A stretch of DNA of 64,000 nt from JAPOUP01 sp965203605 (GCA_965203605.1 OZ241902.1:3968001-4032000), one strand, 5' to 3'. Counted from the stretch's first letter, positions 1 through 9,825 are shown. Numbers and translations: made by a program. Notes: generated by a model from the letters alone, not told the origin.

Positions 1-1
1 T

Positions 2-1054
2 CCTTACACCAAGCGGCTGATGGCGGCGATAAACTCGCTGGAAACAGACGGTGGTCCGACGGTTCCGAAGAAGGAGGCGCCGGCGATCGATATCCGGGAA
101 GTGGATGCTGGCTATGGCCGTCTCGCCAACGGCGAACCGGCCTCGATGATCCTTAGGGATGTCAACGTTACCATTCCTAAGGGCAGGACGATCGGTGTTA
201 TCGGAGAATCGGGCTGTGGAAAATCCACCCTGGCCAGAGTGATCGCAGGTCTTCTGCCGCCATATCGGGGAGAGATCACGCTCGATGGCAACGTTCTCTC
301 GCGCCGGCTGGAGGACCGGACCTCAGACGAGTTGCGTAAGGTGCAGTTCGTCTACCAGATGGCTGACACAGCCCTGAACCCGCGCCACAGAATCAGGGAT
401 ATCATTGGCAGGCCGCTGAGCTTCTACCATGGAATGAGAGGCAAGGAGCGCGAAAATCGTGTCTTGGAGCTGCTGCGGATGGTCGAGTTGCCCGCTCCGT
501 TCGCAGACCGCTATCCGCACGAGCTGTCCGGGGGACAGAAGCAGAGAATCAGCCTTGCCAGGGCATTGGCGGCGAACCCAGAGGTCGTATTGTGCGATGA
601 AGTGACGTCAGCGCTGGACACCATCGTAGCTTCCAACGTCATCGATCTATTAACCCGGCTTCAGAACGAAACGGGTGTTTCGTTCGTTTTCATCAGCCAC
701 GATCTGTCCACCGTCGCTTCATTCTCGGACGAGATCGTTGTGCTCTACGCCGGGCGTGTGGCCGAGATCGGTCCAGTGAACGAGGTGCTTTCCCCGCCTT
801 TCCATCCCTATACCCGCCTCTTGATTTCGTCGGCACCTGAACTGCGGGTTGGATGGCTTGAGGAAACAGCCCGATCCAAGACCCAGCAGGCAGGTCAGTC
901 CAGCGGCGTGGATATCTCGCGCAACGGGTGTCCATTCGCGCCGCGCTGCCCACTTGTCATTCCCGGGACGTGCGATGTTGTGGATCCGCCAAGAGGAGTT
1001 GGAGCGAATGGCCACCTGATAGAATGCCACCGGCCGCTCGCTGAACTGATGTAA
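2..1054 (+). CDS. Peptide/dipeptide ABC transporter ATP-binding protein, C-terminal half (5' end outside window)
   Basis: ATPase that powers import of oligopeptides at the inner membrane. The reading frame is open from the first bases, and its first residues (PYTKRLMAAINSL) look like the tail of a first ABC domain of this family. The gene is therefore probably a two-domain DppD-DppF type fusion cut by the window edge. Numbering from the ATG at 20, the second domain has Walker A GESGCGKST (about 62-70), a Q-loop (YQMADTALNP), the signature LSGGQKQR, Walker B VVLCDE and the switch His in FISHD. The oligopeptide-type C-terminus (PFHPYTRLLISSAPEL) is followed by a cysteine cluster (CPFAPRCP...C...C) typical of these ATPases. 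Permease and binding-protein genes must lie outside the window. The substrate cannot be told. Confidence 0.9.
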   Translation, partial: PYTKRLMAAINSLETDGGPTVPKKEAPAIDIREVDAGYGRLANGEPASMILRDVNVTIPKGRTIGVIGESGCGKSTLARVIAGLLPPYRGEITLDGNVLSRRLEDRTSDELRKVQFVYQMADTALNPRHRIRDIIGRPLSFYHGMRGKERENRVLELLRMVELPAPFADRYPHELSGGQKQRISLARALAANPEVVLCDEVTSALDTIVASNVIDLLTRLQNETGVSFVFISHDLSTVASFSDEIVVLYAGRVAEIGPVNEVLSPPFHPYTRLLISSAPELRVGWLEETARSKTQQAGQSSGVDISRNGCPFAPRCPLVIPGTCDVVDPPRGVGANGHLIECHRPLAELM

Positions 1055-1412
1055 GCTGCCAATTGAACCGTTGGAAACGGGAGGTCGATCCCTCGTCGTC
1101 GGACCGGAACGAACCACTGCGGAGCCTGACTTCCGGCAATGGCCTTCATGACGGCCCCCATGTCTTCGGGAAGACCGGATTTGACACGATGCCCCGAACC
1201 GCGTCTTTGCGGGTTGGACAATCAGCGACATGTCGGTCTCCTTGCAGGGCAGCCGTCGGTCAAACTTCCTTTGACGCTGACGACTGCAGGTCTGTTGCCA
1301 TTTGGTATCTGGTCCCGATCGCAGAGGTTGGGTTCGTGCGCGGAATTCGGCCTCTTTCAAGTCAATCTGAATTAATTTACGTCAGCCTGCGGACCAGGCG
1401 GGGCATGAGCGT
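1055..1412. other. Intergenic stretch, no gene recognised
   Basis: About 360 bases between the ABC transporter gene and ftsY. Short frames exist on both strands, but none has a recognisable domain, a convincing ribosome binding site or continuity into a neighbour. I see no clear terminator or repeat. It may hold the ftsY promoter or a decayed gene. Confidence 0.5.
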
Positions 1413-2474
1413 ATGGCTTTTTTCCAGAAACTGAAGGAACGGCTCGTCCGATCGTCTTCGAAGCTTGGCAAGGGCCTTGAGGAGATCGTCGGCGACGGTG
1501 CCGCGGGAGGCATTGACACTCTGGACGATGGCCATGTTACTGATCGCCCGCCCTTGCCGGAGCGGTCAGCCGAGAGTTCCGGCCAGCGTCAGGGAATCGT
1601 TGGCAGGCTGTTGGGTCGTGACGAACGGGCCGCGGTCAGCAGGCGGGTTCTCGACGACGATATGCTCGAGAGTCTGGAGGAGTTGCTGATTGGCGCGGAT
1701 ATGGGAGTCGACACAGCGCTTCGGGTGACCAGCAACATTGCCGAAAGTCATGCAGGAAGCCGGCTTGGTGCCGAGGAGATCAAGCGTCTGCTAGCGGATG
1801 AAGTCGCCCGAATCATGGAGCCGGTGGCCAAACCGATGCCGCTCTACGCCAAAAGGCCGCAGGTGGTGCTTGTGGTTGGTGTGAATGGTTCTGGCAAAAC
1901 CACAACCATCGGTAAGCTCGCCAGCCAGTTCAGGGCGGCGGGAAAGTCGGTGGTGATCGCGGCTGGCGATACTTTCCGTGCGGCGGCGGTGGAACAACTC
2001 CAGATCTGGGGTGACCGTGCCGATGTCCCGGTCATGACAGCGCCAGAGGGTTCGGATCCAGCGAGTCTTGCCTTTGACGCCATGTCCCGTGCCGAAGCGG
2101 AAGGGGCGGACCTGCTGATGATCGACACCGCTGGCCGGCTACAGAATCGCGCCGACCTCATGGAGGAACTGGCAAAGATCGTCCGTGTCATTCGCAAGAG
2201 GGACGGGACCGCACCCCATAACACGATTCTCGTGCTTGATGCCACAACAGGCCAGAACGCACTGCATCAGGTGGATGTCTTTCAAAAGGTTGCGGACGTT
2301 TCGGGGCTTGTGATGACCAAGCTGGACGGAACGGCAAAGGGTGGCGTTCTGGTGGCACTTGCCGATCGCTTCGGTCTTCCGATTCACGCCATTGGCGTTG
2401 GTGAGCAGCTCGATGACCTGGCTCCGTTTGATCCTGACGAGTTCGCTACGGCGTTGACAGGCCTCGAAGAATGA
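1413..2474 (+). CDS. ftsY: Signal recognition particle receptor FtsY
   Basis: SRP-receptor GTPase that docks ribosome-SRP complexes at the inner membrane for co-translational insertion of membrane proteins. At 353 residues the length is normal for a compact alphaproteobacterial FtsY. A short basic N-terminus (MAFFQKLKERLVRSSSKL) and an acidic linker precede the NG domain. The GTPase motifs are in order: G1 GVNGSGKTTT (about 155-164), G2 DTFRAAAVEQL, G3 DTAGRLQN (about 238), G4 TKLDGTAKGG (about 302) and the closing GVGEQLDDLAPFD. It is followed in the same direction by a DMT transporter and yciB. The ATG at 1413 gives a normal N-terminus. Confidence 0.97.
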   Translation: MAFFQKLKERLVRSSSKLGKGLEEIVGDGAAGGIDTLDDGHVTDRPPLPERSAESSGQRQGIVGRLLGRDERAAVSRRVLDDDMLESLEELLIGADMGVDTALRVTSNIAESHAGSRLGAEEIKRLLADEVARIMEPVAKPMPLYAKRPQVVLVVGVNGSGKTTTIGKLASQFRAAGKSVVIAAGDTFRAAAVEQLQIWGDRADVPVMTAPEGSDPASLAFDAMSRAEAEGADLLMIDTAGRLQNRADLMEELAKIVRVIRKRDGTAPHNTILVLDATTGQNALHQVDVFQKVADVSGLVMTKLDGTAKGGVLVALADRFGLPIHAIGVGEQLDDLAPFDPDEFATALTGLEE

Positions 2475-2570
2475 CAATGTCGCCTTACCGCCCCATCAGG
2501 TACGGAAACAGGGCCTCGAAGTGATGCTGGTGGCGATCATTTCCACGCTGCTGTGCGCCGGGTCCAAAGA

Positions 2571-3473
2571 GTGAGTTCCTGGTTGGTTTCACTTGAGGGT
2601 ACTCTAGCCGGTGAACAGCTGGCACTGGCGCTCGCCATTTCCGCCGCGGCCCTGCACGCCGTGTTCGGTGCACTACAGAAGGGGCGACACGATCCCTGGC
2701 TGTCCCGAGGGGCGATTGATGGCTGCTATGGTCTGATGGCGGCGCCGATTGCGGTTTTCGTGGTTCCGTTCCCTGAACCACATATGTGGCCGATCTTTGC
2801 GGGTGCGCTTGTCATTCACACTGGATATAAGTTCGCTCAAGCCATGGCGTATTCCCGTGGCAACTATACGGTCGTCTATCCGGTCGTAAGGGGCACCGGA
2901 CCTCTTTTCACGGTGATAGGTGCATACTTCCTGTTTGGGGAGGTCTTCACGGCCACTCAATGGCTCGGTGTCTTGGTGTTATTGACCGGCATATTTGGCC
3001 TGGCCGCATACAACCTCCTGTTTCTGACTGTAGACCGCGGCCTCCTGCCCACCGCACTCTTTCTTGCGTTCGTCACAGGCGGCTTCGTAGCGGCTTACAC
3101 GACTTACGATGCCTATGGCATACGGGCGACGGCCGACCCATTTACATTTCTGGCATGGTTCTTTCTGATCGACGGCTTCGTGATGCCCCTGGTCGCATAT
3201 GTGCGGTGGCGCCGCATGCCGGATCCCCCGTTGGTCGCCCCTCTTGTTGCCCGTGGTTTTGTTGGAGGCATCGTGGCCTTCTTCAGCTTTGGATCGATCA
3301 TGCTGGCGACCAGGCTCGACAAGGTCGGCGAGGCAGCGGTACTTCGCGAAACCTCACCGGTGTTCGCCGCTGCCATTGGGTGGCTGTTTCTGAGGGAGTC
3401 GATCGGGCCCTGGCGCTTGATCCTGATTGTCCTGATAGCGGCGGGCGCCCTCATCGTTGAACTGGGAAACTGA
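2571..3473 (+). CDS. EamA/DMT-superfamily transporter
   Basis: Predicted inner-membrane carrier of the drug/metabolite transporter superfamily. The roughly 300-residue protein is almost entirely hydrophobic, with about ten membrane segments arranged as two EamA repeats. The first includes YSRGNYTVVYPVVRGTGPLF; the second ends with VLRETSPVFAAAIGWLFLRE, the usual glutamate-containing helix pair before the last segment. The substrate is unknown. The start is uncertain: GTG codons at 2553 and 2571 are both possible, and 2571 (VSSWLVSLEG) leaves the shorter leader. Only 11 bases separate it from yciB, so the two are probably co-transcribed. Confidence 0.8.
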   Translation: MSSWLVSLEGTLAGEQLALALAISAAALHAVFGALQKGRHDPWLSRGAIDGCYGLMAAPIAVFVVPFPEPHMWPIFAGALVIHTGYKFAQAMAYSRGNYTVVYPVVRGTGPLFTVIGAYFLFGEVFTATQWLGVLVLLTGIFGLAAYNLLFLTVDRGLLPTALFLAFVTGGFVAAYTTYDAYGIRATADPFTFLAWFFLIDGFVMPLVAYVRWRRMPDPPLVAPLVARGFVGGIVAFFSFGSIMLATRLDKVGEAAVLRETSPVFAAAIGWLFLRESIGPWRLILIVLIAAGALIVELGN

Positions 3474-3484
3474 AGGGAATTCGG

Positions 3485-4093
3485 ATGGCAGGGAATCAGG
3501 CGAACTCCGGCCTCAAACTGACGCTTGAGCTTGGACCCATTGTGGCGTTCTTCGTCGGCTACATGCTCGTGCGTGACAGAACATTGACCGTGTTTGGAAC
3601 CGACTACTCGGGCTTCGTCGTCGTCACCGCGTGTTTCATTCCACTACTGGCCCTCGCCACTTGGGCGACCTGGCGATTGACCGGCAGACTTAGCGGTATG
3701 CAGGTGGCCACCCTCGTTCTGGTAACCGTCTTCGGTGCGTTGACGGTCTGGCTGAATGACGAGCGATTTTTCAAGATGAAGCCGACAATTATCTATACCC
3801 TGTTCGCGGCGATTCTCGGATTCGGCCTCTTCCGAAGGCGTTCGTATCTGCGGTTTGCGATCGGGGATAACCTACCGTTGAACGATGAAGGCTGGATGAT
3901 TCTCACCCGACGCCTTACGCTGTTCTGTGTGTTGCTGGCGGTCCTCAACGAAGTCGTCTGGCGCGTGTTTCCGACGGATGTGTGGGTGAGTTTCAAGACG
4001 TTTGGCCTGACAATTGGCACGTTTGCCTTCTTTCTGGCGCAGTCGCGTCTGTTCCAGCGATATGCTCCTTCTTCCGACGATGGTGTTGACTGA
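3485..4093 (+). CDS. yciB: Inner-membrane septation protein A (YciB/IspZ family)
   Basis: Small polytopic inner-membrane protein linked to septation and envelope integrity. The product is 202 residues, close to the family norm, with about five hydrophobic segments. The family's most diagnostic stretch, NDERFFKMKPTIIYTLF, lies around residues 90-106, and NDEGWMILTRRLTLFC follows near 140-155. It lies 11 bases after the EamA gene. Its stop codon marks the left edge of the CRISPR-Cas insert. The sequence just after the stop (from 4094) is related to that at about 32632, ahead of a second cas3 fragment. Confidence 0.93.
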   Translation: MAGNQANSGLKLTLELGPIVAFFVGYMLVRDRTLTVFGTDYSGFVVVTACFIPLLALATWATWRLTGRLSGMQVATLVLVTVFGALTVWLNDERFFKMKPTIIYTLFAAILGFGLFRRRSYLRFAIGDNLPLNDEGWMILTRRLTLFCVLLAVLNEVVWRVFPTDVWVSFKTFGLTIGTFAFFLAQSRLFQRYAPSSDDGVD

Positions 4094-4235
4094 TGGACTG
4101 CGAGGCAACGTTCGTGTCATAGGCTACCCGGGATGAGGAGGGCTTAAGCCGGGACCCTGGGTTGGGCTTGCCGTAGGCCGGTTCCTGATTCGGTGGGCGG
4201 AGCAGGGCAAGTGTCTGGGATGAACGGCATGGCAA
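4094..4235 (+). promoter_or_regulatory. cas3 upstream region, also present next to the second cas3 fragment
   Basis: Non-coding stretch between yciB and cas3. Short blocks (GGCAAC near 4111, AAGTGTCTGGGATGAACG near 4209, then ATGGTTGATGAT) recur in the same order at about 32650-32795. Conservation of spacing ahead of two cas3 starts suggests it carries the cas promoter. No -35/-10 pair was assigned with confidence. Confidence 0.45.
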
Positions 4236-6449
4236 ATGACAATGGTTGATGATTCAGTCTTATATGCTCATTCGGTGCCGAACGGCGATTGTTCGTGCTG
4301 GGAACCACTTGTCCGCCATCTGATCTCAGTCGGTGATGCAGCGTCCGGGAATGCAGGGTCGTTCGGCTCTGGAGCCATAGCAAGAATGGCTGGGCTTCTC
4401 CATGACATTGGCAAGGCTAAGCCCGAGTTTCAGGACAGGTTGCACGGAAAGAAAGTCAAGGTTTCCCATAGTGGAGAAGGTGCCTGTTATGCTGAAAGAA
4501 ATCTGGATGGTCCTTTAGGAAAACTCCTGGCTTTCTGCATAGCTGGACATCATTCAGGTCTGCCCAATGGCATGATCAGATCGGAAGATGGACAGCCAAA
4601 GGCACCGCTTTGGGAGCGCATTTTAAACAGCGAAGTCGTTAATTTTCCGGACGGAATCGTTTTGCCAGAATTGAATGTGTGCCCCAATCCCCTGAGAGAC
4701 CTGAATGGCAACGACCTTTTCGAAATCCAGTTCTTCACACGGATGCTGTTTTCCGCGCTTGTCGATGCCGATTTCATAGAAACAGAACGCTTCTATTCTC
4801 CCGACGCACCGCGGAAATGCGCTTCTAGCCTCTCATCTCTTCGGGCAGCGCTGGCGGAACGTCTTGACGCTTTTCCTGCGCCGGAGACAGCGGTGAATCT
4901 TCTTCGTGCGGAGGTTCTTGCGGCTGCGGGTCGTTGTGCGGCGCTTGAGCCAGGGATGTTCACGCTGACGGTGCCGACGGGCGGTGGCAAGACCCTTTCA
5001 TCCCTCCGTTTCGCTTTGGATCATGCGATCGCGCATGATCTGCGGCGAGTAGTGTTTGTCGCACCGTTCACTGCCATCATCGAGCAAACCGTCGATGTCT
5101 TTCGGGATGCAGTGAAGGATGAGGACGCGGTTCTTGAGCACCAATGTTCGTTTGATGCTTCAGGGGCGGTAAGCGATGAAACCCAAATCAAACGTATGAA
5201 GCTGGCATCGCAGAACTGGGACCGGCCGGTCGTGGTTACGACCGCGGTGCAGTTTTTTGAAAGCCTCTTTGGCAATCGCACACAGAAATGCCGCAAACTC
5301 CACAATATCGCACGGTCCGTAATCGTCATGGATGAGGCGCAGACACTGCCCGTGCCCTTTCTACGTCCGTGTCTCGCGGCATTGAAGGAACTGGTGCGCG
5401 GATACGGGTGTTCGGTGGTGCTGTGCACCGCAACCCAGCCAGCAATCCGGGATGCCGACGGTTTGCGGGTCAAAGAGGCAATCCCCAAAGAAACGACCTG
5501 TGAGATTGCACCCGACCCGCAATCACTACATCGGCGGCTGAAGCGGGTTGAAGCGCATTTTTCTGGATCGCTGGATAATGCGACGCTAGCAGAGAACGTC
5601 AGGAGTCAGAAGGCACTCGTGATCGTCAACAACAAGCAACACGCACGCGCAATCTATGACCTGTTGGGTGCGGGAAATGCACTGCATCTGAGCACCAATA
5701 TGACATCTCGCCACCGAAGTGATGTGCTGGCGTGGATCAAGCGAGGGTTTGACGGACCGGTCATTGCGACGGCATTGGTTGAAGCCGGTGTCGATCTGGA
5801 TTTTGCATATGTCTGGCGAGCGGTAGCAGGGCTGGACTCAATCGTTCAGGCCGCTGGACGTTGCAACCGTGAAGGTAAACTGAACGGGCTTGGCCAAATC
5901 CACATATTCGAGCCCGAGGACGGTTTCCCACCACCTCACGAGTTGAAACTCAACGCCGACATTGCTGTTGATGTCCTGCGGAAGTATAGCAAAGACCCGC
6001 TCTGTCCTGACGCTGTTCGGACCTACTTCAAGCGCCTGTATTGGGACCGCCATGACGATCTGGACAGCCGCCGTATCCTCAAAAGGATTCAAGAAAGTGG
6101 AAACAGGTTTGACTTTCCCTTTGCCGATATCGCCGCGGACTTCCGTCTGATTAAAGAGGAAACGCGACCGATGATAATCGGTACAGGTAGCTATGGTCTG
6201 GATTCCGAAACGAAGCGGTTGTTGGAACATGGTGAATATGCGGGTTCCATCGCACGGAAAGTGCAGCCGTTCACCATATCGGTCATGCCTCGGATTCGTG
6301 ATGGGTTGATCCGGATGGGCGCGGCCCATGTAGTGCGCTCGGAAATGTTCGGCGACCAATTCGTTGTTTTGGACAACCCGCGACTTTACGATGAAGCTGC
6401 TGGTTTTTCGATGGAAGACCCTCAGGATCTAGGAACATTGATACTTTGA
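4236..6449 (+). CDS. cas3: Type I-C CRISPR nuclease-helicase Cas3
   Basis: HD nuclease and superfamily-2 helicase recruited by I-C Cascade to degrade target DNA. It has 737 residues. The N-terminal HD domain includes YAHSV (about 9-13) and LLHDIGKAKPEF (about 54-65). The helicase core has Walker A VPTGGGKTLSS (about 246-256), VIVMDEAQTLP (about 366), LCTATQP, TALVEAGVDLDF and the arginine finger motif QAAGRCNREG (about 538-547). All key residues look intact. Two starts are possible, ATG 4236 and ATG 4242. The second copy downstream of the array conserves the later one (MVDDxxLYAHSVP), which favours 4242. It leads the operon cas3-5c-8c-7c-4-1-2. Confidence 0.95.
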   Translation: MTMVDDSVLYAHSVPNGDCSCWEPLVRHLISVGDAASGNAGSFGSGAIARMAGLLHDIGKAKPEFQDRLHGKKVKVSHSGEGACYAERNLDGPLGKLLAFCIAGHHSGLPNGMIRSEDGQPKAPLWERILNSEVVNFPDGIVLPELNVCPNPLRDLNGNDLFEIQFFTRMLFSALVDADFIETERFYSPDAPRKCASSLSSLRAALAERLDAFPAPETAVNLLRAEVLAAAGRCAALEPGMFTLTVPTGGGKTLSSLRFALDHAIAHDLRRVVFVAPFTAIIEQTVDVFRDAVKDEDAVLEHQCSFDASGAVSDETQIKRMKLASQNWDRPVVVTTAVQFFESLFGNRTQKCRKLHNIARSVIVMDEAQTLPVPFLRPCLAALKELVRGYGCSVVLCTATQPAIRDADGLRVKEAIPKETTCEIAPDPQSLHRRLKRVEAHFSGSLDNATLAENVRSQKALVIVNNKQHARAIYDLLGAGNALHLSTNMTSRHRSDVLAWIKRGFDGPVIATALVEAGVDLDFAYVWRAVAGLDSIVQAAGRCNREGKLNGLGQIHIFEPEDGFPPPHELKLNADIAVDVLRKYSKDPLCPDAVRTYFKRLYWDRHDDLDSRRILKRIQESGNRFDFPFADIAADFRLIKEETRPMIIGTGSYGLDSETKRLLEHGEYAGSIARKVQPFTISVMPRIRDGLIRMGAAHVVRSEMFGDQFVVLDNPRLYDEAAGFSMEDPQDLGTLIL

Positions 6450-6500
6450 AATGGAGGACATAAACAGCCTCAACAGCCTTACCAAACGCCGGAGTGGAAA

Positions 6501-7157
6501 ATGGGCTATGGAGTAAAATTGCATGTTTGGGGTGACTACGCCTGTTTCACTCGCCCGGAAATGAAGGTCGAGCGCGTTTCCTATGACGTGATGACGCCTT
6601 CCGCGGCGCGGGGAATACTGGAGGCTGTTTATTGGAAACCTGCAATTCGCTGGGTTATTGACCGTATCCATGTGCTCAAACCAATTCGGTTCGAGAACAT
6701 CCGCAAAAACGAAGTGGGAACAAAGATCTCTGTGCGCAACGCCAAGGTAGCCATGACGTCAGGCAACCTATCCGGTCTGCATATGAACGTGGATGAAAAC
6801 CGCCAGCAGCGCGCTACTATGGCATTACGAAACGTAGCCTATGTCATTGAGGCACATTTCGAAATGACCGCGAATTCTGGCGACGAAACGTCAGCGAAGC
6901 ACTACGACATCTTCCGCCGCCGAGCACTGAAGGGCCAGTGTTTTCATCGTCCTGCGCTTGGTCTGCGCGAATTCGTGGCCCACTTCGATTGGGTCGAGAA
7001 AGTGCCACCATCGGCACTCAAGGGAGTGCGAGATTTGGGTTGGATGCTGTATGACATTGACTTCGACAATGATCGATCACCTCTGTTTTTTCGTGCTGAA
7101 ATGACCGATGGATTGATCGATGTTGCCGCCGTGCGTAAAGCGGGTTTGGTAAGATGA
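6501..7157 (+). CDS. cas5c: Type I-C Cas5 (Cas5c/Cas5d), crRNA-processing ribonuclease
   Basis: In subtype I-C, Cas5 takes the place of Cas6. It cleaves pre-crRNA in the repeat and caps the 5' handle in Cascade. The 218-residue protein opens with GYGVKLHVWGDYACFTRPEMKVER and continues YDVMTPSAARGILEAVYW, the glycine-containing RAMP region characteristic of Cas5d. The size is normal. The start at 6501 fits this N-terminus. Its last codon overlaps the cas8c start by 4 bases (7154-7157), indicating translational coupling. Confidence 0.95.
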   Translation: MGYGVKLHVWGDYACFTRPEMKVERVSYDVMTPSAARGILEAVYWKPAIRWVIDRIHVLKPIRFENIRKNEVGTKISVRNAKVAMTSGNLSGLHMNVDENRQQRATMALRNVAYVIEAHFEMTANSGDETSAKHYDIFRRRALKGQCFHRPALGLREFVAHFDWVEKVPPSALKGVRDLGWMLYDIDFDNDRSPLFFRAEMTDGLIDVAAVRKAGLVR

Positions 7158-8947
7158 CGATCCTTGGCGCTCTCGCCGGTCTCTATAACCGGATGGCTGA
7201 AACGGACGATGTGCCCCGTTCAGGGTATTCCACTGAGAACATCTCCTTTTCTGTGGTGCTTGACGCAGACGGCTACCCGCTTCGGTTGGCCGACAAGCGA
7301 AATCATGTGGGAAAGAGGCCTGTTCCCATACGGATGAATGTACCAATTCAGGAAGGAGTCAGGGCGTCAGGCATCAGGCCCAACTTTCTGTGGGACAAGA
7401 CCGCATATGTTTTCGGCATCACTGCTGTCGAGAAAAAGGACAGTGACGGCAACAAATTCCTCATGCCAGGGCAAGGCAAGCGCACAGCGAAGGAACACAC
7501 AGCTTTTGTTACTGAAAATGAAAGGCTGTTGTCCAGAGCAACCGACCCAGGTTTGGTGGCACTTAGGCGTTTCCTGGAAATCTGGCGACCGGAGATGTTC
7601 GAGGAACTGGGGTTCAATCCAGAAGCGCTGGATCAGAACGTGGTCTTCGAATTCGATGATGGCAGCGGTCCAGGATTCGTGCATAAGCGTCCCGCCTCAG
7701 TTGCACTTATTGCTTCTTTTGTTGAGACTTTGGAGTCGAAGTCTGGATTGTGTCTGGTTACAGGGCAACATGGGCCGGTGGCGCGACTGCACCCAAAAAT
7801 CAAGGGCGTTATGGGTGCACAAAGCGCCGGTGCATCCCTGGTTTCCTTCAATGACACTGCGTACGAATCATTCGGCAGGTTTCAGGGTGGAAACGCACCG
7901 GTTTCAAAGCGGGTGGCGTTTGCATATGGTACGGCATTGAACGAACTGTTGGAGAAGGACTCGAAACGCCATCTTCGCATCGGTGATTCAACCGTCGTAT
8001 TCTGGGCTGAGGCCGAACGGCGCGAAGTCGCGAAACTGGCCGAAATCCAGATGTTTAACACCTTTAATCCACCTGACGAGGCTTCAGAATCAATGAAGTT
8101 GCAGGCATTGATTTCTGACATTGCGTCAGGCCGCCCGCACGACCTTAAACTTGACCCAGCCACACGGGTTTACATTCTGGGGTTGGCACCCAACGCGGCG
8201 CGACTGTCGGTGCGGTTCTGGCATCCCGGAACGTTTGGTGAATTCGCGCGTCATGTAAACACGTTCTGGAATGACCTCCAGACCGAACCAGCTGCCTGGA
8301 AGGGACCGCCTGCCGCCTGGTCACTGCTCTATGAGACTGCGCTACGGGTGAATGGCAAGCCAAAGGCCGATACCATTCCGCCACTTCTGGGTGGGCAACT
8401 CATGCGGTCCGTCCTGACTGGTCAACCGCTTCCACGCACACTTCTGTCCGCCGTCATCGCCCGCATCCGTGCTGATGGGGAAATCAATGGCCGTCGCGCC
8501 GCAATCTGTAAGGCGGTGATCAACCGCATCACCAGAAAGGAGAACATTCCAGTGGCTCTCGAACCAGAAAACTCCGATCCAGCCTATCGTCTTGGGCGGC
8601 TCTTTGCCGTGCTTGAGCGGGCACAGGAAAAGGCGCTTCAAGGGCTGAACGCCACAATAAAGGACCGATACTTCTCCGCCGCTTCGGCTACGCCTGCGCG
8701 TGTATTTCCGCTTCTGGTCAGGAACGCGACGCATCACATAGCCCTGCTCAGGAAAAAGGACGAGAAATCGCGGAGAAGCGCTCGTTGGTTGGAACGGCAG
8801 ATAGGCACGATCTGGCTTGGTCTCGATGCCGACATGCCCCGTTCCCTTTCACTTGAGGACCAGGGGCGTTTCATTGCCGGATATTACCACCAGCTCTGGA
8901 CGAAAACGAAAAAAGACGAAAACGGGACTGATACACCCAATTCCTAG
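7154..8947 (+). CDS. cas8c: Type I-C Cascade large subunit Cas8c (Csd1)
   Basis: Large subunit of I-C Cascade, responsible for PAM recognition and Cas3 recruitment. The 597-residue length is typical of Csd1. Recognisable stretches are the N-terminus (MTILGALAGLYNRMAE), the central FNTFNPPDEA region and GLAPNAARLSVRFWHPGTFG, a hallmark of the family. The C-terminal helical part (PAYRLGRLFAVLERAQEKAL onward) corresponds to the segment also made separately as Cas11c; see the nested gene at 8552. The frame is intact and overlaps cas5c by 4 bases. Confidence 0.95.
   Translation: MTILGALAGLYNRMAETDDVPRSGYSTENISFSVVLDADGYPLRLADKRNHVGKRPVPIRMNVPIQEGVRASGIRPNFLWDKTAYVFGITAVEKKDSDGNKFLMPGQGKRTAKEHTAFVTENERLLSRATDPGLVALRRFLEIWRPEMFEELGFNPEALDQNVVFEFDDGSGPGFVHKRPASVALIASFVETLESKSGLCLVTGQHGPVARLHPKIKGVMGAQSAGASLVSFNDTAYESFGRFQGGNAPVSKRVAFAYGTALNELLEKDSKRHLRIGDSTVVFWAEAERREVAKLAEIQMFNTFNPPDEASESMKLQALISDIASGRPHDLKLDPATRVYILGLAPNAARLSVRFWHPGTFGEFARHVNTFWNDLQTEPAAWKGPPAAWSLLYETALRVNGKPKADTIPPLLGGQLMRSVLTGQPLPRTLLSAVIARIRADGEINGRRAAICKAVINRITRKENIPVALEPENSDPAYRLGRLFAVLERAQEKALQGLNATIKDRYFSAASATPARVFPLLVRNATHHIALLRKKDEKSRRSARWLERQIGTIWLGLDADMPRSLSLEDQGRFIAGYYHQLWTKTKKDENGTDTPNS
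8552..8947 (+). CDS. cas11c: Predicted Cas11c small subunit from an internal start inside cas8c
   Basis: In type I-C systems the Cascade small subunit is known to come from internal translation initiation within cas8c. An in-frame GTG at 8552 is preceded by AAAGGAG at 8536-8542, nine bases upstream, which is a strong ribosome binding site with no other purpose in the middle of cas8c. The product would be 131 residues starting VALEPENSDPAYRLGRLFAV and mostly helical, matching expected Cas11c size and position (the C-terminal fifth of Cas8c). The site is seen; that it is used is inferred. Confidence 0.75.
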   Translation: MALEPENSDPAYRLGRLFAVLERAQEKALQGLNATIKDRYFSAASATPARVFPLLVRNATHHIALLRKKDEKSRRSARWLERQIGTIWLGLDADMPRSLSLEDQGRFIAGYYHQLWTKTKKDENGTDTPNS

Positions 8948-9825
8948 GATCGACTCAAGGAGAATAACCAATGACCGCACTGCAGAACCGCTATGATTTC
9001 GTGCTGTTCTTTGACGTGACCGACGGCAACCCCAATGGCGACCCTGACGCGGGCAACCTGCCGCGCATGGATCCCGAAACCAATCAGGGGTTGGTTTCGG
9101 ACGTAGCAATCAAACGCAAGATCCGGAACTATGTCTTGGCATCCCGCCAGGGCGAGGCGCGACATCACATATATATGACCGAGCGTGCGGTCCTGAACGA
9201 CCAGCATAATAAGGCATACGAGGCGACCGGAATCAAATCGCAGGCTAAGAAACTGCCGAAGAAGGATGAAGAGGCCACGGCACTGACCCGGTGGATGTGC
9301 GATAATTTTTTCGACATCCGTGCTTTCGGAGCCGTGATGACCACCGAAGTGAACTGCGGGCAGGTGAGAGGCCCCGTGCAGATTGCCTTTGCCCGATCCG
9401 AGGAAGCGATCCTGCCACTGGAAATCTCGATAACCCGGTCTTCCGTGACAAACGAGAAAGATCGCGACAAGGAACGCACCATGGGACGCAAGCACATTGT
9501 CCCTTATGGTCTTTATCGCACTCATGGGTTCATCAATGCCAAGCTGGCGGAGAGGACTGGCTTTTCAGAGGAGGATCTGCAAACTCTTTGGGCCGCGCTT
9601 CGCGACATGCTGGATCTTGACCGCTCCGCTTCGAGAGGGGAAATGGCTGCACGCCGCCTAATTGCATTCCGGCATGACAGCGCTCTCGGCAACGCTCAAG
9701 CGCACAAGCTTTTCGCCCGCGTAAAGGTGCATCGTCGCTTTAGAGATGAACTGATTCCAGTGGGCGACGACCGAGCGCACAACATACCACCGGCTCGTTC
9801 CTACAATGACTATGAAGTTAAGCTA

